Origin: Serratia symbiotica (Periphyllus acericola)
GTDB lineage: Bacteria > Pseudomonadota > Gammaproteobacteria > Enterobacterales > Enterobacteriaceae
Length of the DNA: 64,000 bases
Reading direction: 5' to 3'
NCBI RefSeq assembly: GCF_964019515.1
Contig: NZ_OZ026452.1
Coordinates: 372,001-436,000 of the forward strand
Shown here: piece after piece, positions 63,878 to 64,000 of the stretch
Layout of the letters: each line of letters starts with the position of its first letter
Numbering within the stretch: the stretch's first letter is position 1
Program-made: the position numbers and the translations under genes
The notes under the pieces: model-generated
Database searches by the model: none
What the model was told of the DNA's origin: nothing
Seen by the model: the letters and a program-made list of their open reading frames with translations, nothing else

Positions 63878-64000
63878 GGCTTTGTTGAATAAATCGGATT
63901 TGGAATAAAGAGTCCCGTGAATTGGCAGCTTTCAGGCAAGGCGTACACTTTCAGCATACCGGCGAGCGGCATCTTGTTTAATGCACAGATCATGGCCAGC
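63878..64000 (-). mobile_element. IS903-like element copy 7, right end, runs off the window
   Basis: It begins with the right terminal repeat ggctttgttgaataaatcgg, followed by the end of the transposase frame on the minus strand (LNKMPLAGM-like). Only 123 bp are visible, so the catalytic codons cannot be read. Confidence 0.9.

Overview
The window looks like the chromosome of a Serratia-type enterobacterium in an advanced state of genome decay. The intact proteins (EF-P, DksA, RpoD, GapA, TyrS, PanC) are close to their Escherichia coli counterparts and typical of Yersiniaceae. About a third of the recognisable genes are broken, and insertion-sequence debris sits at nearly every gene-order junction. 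The best fit is a recently host-restricted symbiont such as Serratia symbiotica of aphids. That assignment is an inference; no search could be run. I saw no rRNA, tRNA, CRISPR array or prophage.

Layout, as a chain of E. coli-like synteny blocks. (1) frdC end, frdD, dead sugE, efp, epmB (1-2.9 kb). (2) Decapitated mepK, gloC, aspC, IS4 remnant, ompF, asnS, dead pncB (3.8-11.3 kb). (3) rraB between IS fragments, then an IS256 remnant (11.6-13.9 kb). (4) Dead yiaF and a broken IS630 (14.1-15.8 kb). (5) yadG remnant, panD, panC, dead panB, folK, pcnB, gluQ, dksA, sfsA, miniature thpR, dead hrpB (16-25.5 kb). (6) An internal piece of speA between an IS903-like copy and a dead IS200/IS605 element (25.6-29.1 kb). 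(7) The longest intact block: rpoD, dnaG, rpsU, tsaD, plsY, folB, uppP trace, cca, ygiM, ygiF, glnE, hldE, ubiK, FMN riboswitch and ribB, ygiC, ygiB, tolC, nudF, yqiB trace (29.4-50.3 kb). (8) ydiK. (9) gapA and dead yeaD. (10) An accessory DNA-binding gene remnant, then gstA, pdxY, tyrS, pdxH, mliC, anmK (four of these six broken) and slyB (55.7-63.7 kb).

Mobile DNA dominates the non-coding space. An IS903-type element (IS5 family, about 1055 bp) is present as one full-length, two near-complete and several fragmentary copies. Every copy in which catalytic position 259 is readable, except one fragment, carries Ala instead of Glu, and three share the same stop at codon 196. The same element has spawned two kinds of non-coding derivative: a 113-bp element built from its left end (two copies) and a 97-bp near-perfect palindrome built from two right ends (one copy). 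Three other short repeat families (called A, B and C here) also recur.

Metabolically, core information processing (sigma 70, primase, S21, tRNA and EF-P modification, Asn and Tyr tRNA synthetases, CCA addition) and riboflavin, folate and ADP-heptose functions are kept. Side pathways are being lost: ketopantoate synthesis (panB), nicotinate salvage (pncB), pyridoxal salvage (pdxY), arginine decarboxylation (speA), anhydro-MurNAc recycling (anmK), lysozyme inhibition (mliC) and glutamine synthetase adenylylation (glnE). This pattern suggests a protected, nutrient-supplied niche.
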